Of a stretch of DNA of 7,878 bases, positions 5,573 through 7,878 are shown one piece after another; position 1 is the stretch's first letter; each line of letters opens with the position of its first letter. Where the stretch lies: contig JAQUYZ010000061.1 of the NCBI GenBank assembly GCA_028691625.1, positions 1-7,878 on the forward strand, in the 5' to 3' direction. Under the pieces are notes generated by a model. It made no database searches, was not told where the DNA came from, and saw only the letters and a list, made by a program, of their open reading frames with translations. This stretch comes from Eubacteriales bacterium (lineage in GTDB: Bacteria > Bacillota > Clostridia > Peptostreptococcales > Anaerovoracaceae). A program made the translations under genes and the position numbers.

Positions 5573-5745
5573 TTCGGTGTATTACGGGCGGTCCTCTGGA
5601 TATCATAGCTCGCTCAATTCACAAAGTGAATTGCAGGCGAACTGATGCACCGAAATCCAAAACAGTGATTTTGTGATTTCGACTGCTAGTGCAAAGCTTG
5701 CACATTTGGATACCAAGAACGTCTATGAGGAAAGGAGGAATAACA
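5573..5745 (+). ncRNA. Structured 5' leader of rplS, candidate L19 autoregulatory leader
   Basis: The leader is rich in helices. A closing stem pairs TTCGGTGTAT (5573-5582) with ATGCACCGAA (5645-5654), 10 bp with one G-U. Inside it CAATTCAC (5615-5622) pairs with GTGAATTG (5626-5633) across an AAA loop, supported by TCGC/GCGA (5610-5613/5637-5640). A 12-bp hairpin with one bulged T pairs CGAAATCCAAAA (5651-5662) with TTTTGTGATTTCG (5669-5681). GTGCAA/TTGCAC (5689-5694/5698-5703) forms another hairpin. ATCCAAA (5655-5661) can instead pair with TTTGGAT (5705-5711), so alternative folds exist. L19 leaders are a known element class in Firmicutes and the position fits, but I have not matched this one to that family's consensus. 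The start of the transcript may be a few bases into the first stem. The rplS SD (AAAGGAGG, 5731-5738) lies just downstream. Confidence 0.6.
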
Positions 5746-6096
5746 ATGGATTTGATGAAAATGATCGCACAGGAATATGTGAGAGAAGATATCCCACGGT
5801 TCAATGTTGGAGATACAGTTAAGGTGCATATTAAAATCAAGGAAGGTACAAGAGAAAGAATCCAGATTTTTGAAGGATTTGTACTCAAGAGACAGAACGG
5901 CGGACTTGGTGAAACGTTTACAGTAAGAAGAATCGCTTCCGGTGTAGGTGTTGAAAAGACTTTCCCGCTTCATTCTCCGAGAATAGACAAGATTGAAGTT
6001 GTAAGAGCCGGCGATGTTAGAAGAGCGAAGCTCAACTACATGCGTGAAAGAACAGGAAAAGCAGCCAAGATTAAGGTCAAGGAAATTAAGAAATAA
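5746..6096 (+). CDS. rplS: 50S ribosomal protein L19
   Basis: L19 sits at the 30S-50S interface of the ribosome. The 116-residue product has the standard length and a clear family sequence: [19 protein letters not shown] (16-34), [12 protein letters not shown] (38-49), and the signature region [20 protein letters not shown] (61-80), with a basic C-terminal tail. The ATG has AGGAGG at 5733-5738, 7 nt upstream. An upstream in-frame GTG at 5689 exists, but it falls inside a leader hairpin and would add 19 unconserved residues. In many Firmicutes rplS ends the rpsP-rimM-trmD operon. Here it follows xerD behind its own promoter and leader, so control is probably independent and may include L19 feedback through the leader. 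Confidence 0.97.
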   Translation: MDLMKMIAQEYVREDIPRFNVGDTVKVHIKIKEGTRERIQIFEGFVLKRQNGGLGETFTVRRIASGVGVEKTFPLHSPRIDKIEVVRAGDVRRAKLNYMRERTGKAAKIKVKEIKK

Positions 6097-6107
6097 GAAC
6101 AAGAAAC

Positions 6108-6133
6108 GGGGAGCCTTCAGGGTTCCCCTTTAT
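6108..6133 (+). terminator. Intrinsic terminator or attenuator between rplS and rbgA
   Basis: GGGGAGCC (6108-6115) pairs with GGTTCCCC (6121-6128) around the loop TTCAG, an 8-bp stem with one G-U pair, followed by TTTAT. An A-rich stretch precedes it, 12 nt after the rplS stop. The short T tract suggests partial termination, letting a fraction of transcripts continue into rbgA-rnhB, for which I see no separate promoter. Confidence 0.65.
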
Positions 6134-6137
6134 CATT

Positions 6138-6200
6138 CGATACGCACAGCGAACATGCTGGTAACGTTCCGGGGAGGAAACCCTTGGAGGCACAGTATCG
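6138..6200 (+). repeat. Short inverted repeat enclosing the rbgA upstream region
   Basis: CGATAC (6138-6143) and GTATCG (6195-6200) are perfectly complementary and can gain two G-U pairs outward, enclosing 51 nt just before the rbgA ribosome binding site (AAAGGTGA, 6203-6210). Inside is a small CAGC/GCTG hairpin. With only six core pairs this may be chance; it could also be a leader fold affecting rbgA translation. Confidence 0.25.
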
Positions 6201-6216
6201 GGAAAGGTGAACAGAA

Positions 6217-7056
6217 ATGGAGCACATCAACTGGTACCCGGGACATATGAAAAAAACAAGAGAGCTTATACAGGAAAATCTCAAGATGGTGGATCTCGTC
6301 ATTGAGGTGGTTGACGCGCGCATTCCCGTATCCAGCCGGAATCCCATTATTGATGAATTGATTAAAAGCAAAAGAAGAATTATGATCCTGAATAAAAGTG
6401 ATCTTTCCGACAGCCGTGCAAATGAAACCTGGATTGAATACTTTAAAAAACAGGGATATGAGGTCCTTTCCATGAATTGCATGTCTGGCTACGGCGTACC
6501 TCAGCTTCTGAAATTACTGACCGCCATTCAGGCGGAAAAGAATGAGGGAAAGATCAGAAAAAAATCACTCAGGATGATGATCGTCGGAGTGCCCAATGTG
6601 GGGAAATCCTCACTGATCAACCGGCTGACAGGAAAAAAGAGTGCCAGAACGGGCAACAAGCCCGGTGTGACAAGAGGAAAGCAGTGGCTCAATCTTGAAA
6701 ATGATATGCAGCTGCTGGATACCCCGGGTATCCTATGGCCAAAATTCGAGGATCCCAAGGCGGGTCTCAATCTGGCTTTCTGCGGATCGATCAAGGATGA
6801 AATTCTGGATGTAGCAACGCTTGCCCTGGAATTAATCACGGTCTTGCAGGCAGAGTATCCGGAATTGATAAAAGAGAGATATAAATTGGAAGTGCTTGGT
6901 GAGCTGCCGCTGGAAACCATGGAGCTGATTGCAGGGAAAAGAGGCTTCATCCAATCCGGAAAACGGATTGATTACGAAAGAACCGGAAGAACGGTGATGG
7001 ATGAATTCCGAGCGGGTTTGATCGGGAAAATTACATTGGAGAAATGTCGCCCCTGA
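6217..7056 (+). CDS. rbgA: Ribosome biogenesis GTPase RbgA (YlqF)
   Basis: RbgA is a cytoplasmic GTPase needed for late assembly of the 50S subunit. The 279-residue product matches the family length. Its motifs appear in the circularly permuted order that defines it: G4 NKSD (59-62), then G1 GVPNVGKSS (124-132), G2 around T152 (PGVTRG), and G3 DTPG (168-171). The N-terminal INWYPGHMKK carries H10, corresponding to the catalytic His9 of B. subtilis RbgA, and VVDARIPVSSRNP (31-43) is typical. A C-terminal helical domain of about 90 residues follows. AAAGGTGA at 6203-6210 is a moderate SD, 6 nt from the ATG. It is probably co-transcribed with rplS by read-through of the terminator and with rnhB 23 nt downstream, so one transcript serves L19 supply and large-subunit maturation. 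Confidence 0.95.
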   Translation: MEHINWYPGHMKKTRELIQENLKMVDLVIEVVDARIPVSSRNPIIDELIKSKRRIMILNKSDLSDSRANETWIEYFKKQGYEVLSMNCMSGYGVPQLLKLLTAIQAEKNEGKIRKKSLRMMIVGVPNVGKSSLINRLTGKKSARTGNKPGVTRGKQWLNLENDMQLLDTPGILWPKFEDPKAGLNLAFCGSIKDEILDVATLALELITVLQAEYPELIKERYKLEVLGELPLETMELIAGKRGFIQSGKRIDYERTGRTVMDEFRAGLIGKITLEKCRP

Positions 7057-7079
7057 AGGCGGTAATCTGGGAGGATGAC

Positions 7080-7745
7080 ATGACAAAGGAAGAGCGGGAG
7101 CGGCTGGCAAGGCTGAGACTCGTTGAAATGAAGCAGATCGAACAGGAGCTGTACGCCGGAGGCATCCGGTATATCGCAGGTATAGATGAAGTGGGGCGGG
7201 GGCCGCTGGCTGGACCGGTAGTTGCCGCTGCGGTAATCTTACCGCATGACTTTGACGTTCCCGGAGTGGATGATTCAAAAAAGCTGTCCGAAAAGAAACG
7301 GGAAGAATTGTACACGCTGATCATGAAGCATGCCGTCTCCTTCAGTATCGGGATCATAGATAATTACATAATCGATGAAATCAACATACTGGAAGCAACA
7401 AAACTGGCAATGAAGCAGGCAGTCGAAAAGCTGGATACAAAGCCTGAGTACATATTGATCGACGCACTGACCTTAAAGGATATCAGCATCCCGCAGAGAG
7501 GAATCATCAAGGGGGACAGCCTCAGCGTATCGATTGCCGCCGCTTCTATCGTGGCAAAGGTTACAAGGGACAGAATCATGGCGGAATATCATCTGCAGTT
7601 TCCGCACTATGCCTTTGACCACAACAAGGGGTATGGGACAAGGGCACACTATGAAGGAATTGACAGTCATGGCCTGTGTGAGCTGCATAGAAGAAGCTTT
7701 CTGAAAGGTTACTGTGATGAAAATTTTAATGCGCAGGAGCGTTGA
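7080..7745 (+). CDS. rnhB: Ribonuclease HII
   Basis: RNase HII cleaves the RNA strand of RNA-DNA hybrids and starts removal of single ribonucleotides left in DNA. The 221-residue protein shows the four acidic catalytic residues: D36 and E37 in AGIDEVGRGPLAGPVVAAAV, D128 in YILIDAL, and D146 in IIKGDS. These are followed by AAASIVAKVTRDRIM (153-167) and the HNKGYGTRAH box (181-190). An in-frame ATG at 7044 lies inside rbgA with a badly spaced GGAG. The ATG at 7080 has GGGAGG at 7069-7074, 5 nt away, and starts the usual charged helical leader, so I prefer it. The gene follows rbgA as in many Firmicutes. The next promoter's -35 overlaps its stop codon. Confidence 0.96.
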   Translation: MTKEERERLARLRLVEMKQIEQELYAGGIRYIAGIDEVGRGPLAGPVVAAAVILPHDFDVPGVDDSKKLSEKKREELYTLIMKHAVSFSIGIIDNYIIDEINILEATKLAMKQAVEKLDTKPEYILIDALTLKDISIPQRGIIKGDSLSVSIAAASIVAKVTRDRIMAEYHLQFPHYAFDHNKGYGTRAHYEGIDSHGLCELHRRSFLKGYCDENFNAQER

Positions 7746-7770
7746 CAAAAGCACGGTCGGACAGTATAAT
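7742..7770 (+). promoter_or_regulatory. Exact-consensus sigma-A promoter overlapping the rnhB stop
   Basis: TTGACA (7742-7747) and TATAAT (7765-7770) are both perfect and exactly 17 nt apart. The rnhB TGA (7743-7745) lies within the -35. Such an ideal promoter predicts strong constitutive activity or a need for repression downstream. It starts a separate transcript at about 7777. Confidence 0.85.
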
Positions 7771-7776
7771 CAAGTG

Positions 7777-7872
7777 GAAAGATCAGTGTCAGGAAGACGC
7801 TCCTGGTATCAGTAGATACCGAATAGATAAGTAAGACGAGAAACATGTGGAACAGTACCATGAAGGTGCGTG
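7777..7872 (+). promoter_or_regulatory. Leader with two tandem hairpins ahead of a gene beyond the window
   Basis: AGTGTC (7785-7790) pairs with GACGCT (7796-7801) over a 5-nt loop, and GGTATC (7805-7810) pairs perfectly with GATACC (7815-7820) over AGTA. The first stem competes with CAGGA/TCCTG (7790-7794/7801-7805). No T tract follows, so these are not evident terminators. The next gene may begin at ATG 7873 (GAAGGTG at 7862-7868, 4 nt away), or at 7860 or 7845, which share another frame. Too little is left to choose or identify a product. The following gene in related genomes is often yraN, but nothing here proves that. A small structured RNA is also possible. Confidence 0.4.
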
Positions 7873-7878
7873 ATGAAT

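Noticed and set aside
5689..5745. GTG start giving rplS 19 extra residues
   Set aside because: The GTG is in a leader hairpin, has no SD, and L19 normally begins near the ATG at 5746.
7044..7079. Earlier start of rnhB overlapping rbgA
   Set aside because: The nearest GGAG is only 2 nt from that ATG, while 7080 has a well-placed GGGAGG.

Overview
The window looks like a chromosomal segment of a spore-forming, Gram-positive anaerobe of the class Clostridia. The grounds are a spoIIM-type engulfment gene, strong AGGAGG-type ribosome binding sites, sigma-A promoters with 17-nt spacers, and the neighbour order spoIIM-xerD and rplS-rbgA-rnhB, which is familiar in Firmicutes. I cannot name a genus. 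No rRNA, tRNA, CRISPR array, transposase or phage gene is visible.

Layout. Bases 1-1646 (+) carry the end of proB, then proC and an ADP-ribose-pyrophosphatase-like Nudix gene, closely packed as one likely operon (proline synthesis plus nucleotide-sugar housekeeping). Bases 1660-3780 hold a soluble three-PAS sensor histidine kinase. It is much richer in A+T than its neighbours, has no response regulator beside it, is preceded by an imperfect 17-bp inverted repeat, and lies between two exact copies of the 9-mer GTCCTACAT. This is the most accessory-looking block of the window. Bases 3786-4403 (-) encode SpoIIM. A divergent control region (4404-4600) separates it from xerD (4601-5491, +). This XerD-like recombinase carries unusual substitutions in its HxxRH motif.

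Bases 5492-7745 (+) form a ribosome-related group: a hairpin terminator after xerD, a good sigma-A promoter, a structured 170-nt leader, rplS (L19), an intrinsic terminator or attenuator, rbgA (50S-assembly GTPase) and rnhB (RNase HII). At the right edge an exact consensus promoter (TTGACA-17-TATAAT) overlaps the rnhB stop codon and drives a leader with two tandem hairpins into a gene that starts at or beyond the window end.

Most of the window is ordinary core genome. The items most worth a second look are the histidine kinase block and its flanking repeat, the His-to-Gln change in the XerD active-site motif, the apparent two-state fold of the rplS leader, and the consensus promoter and leader at the right edge. 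I found no convincing multi-gene novel system.
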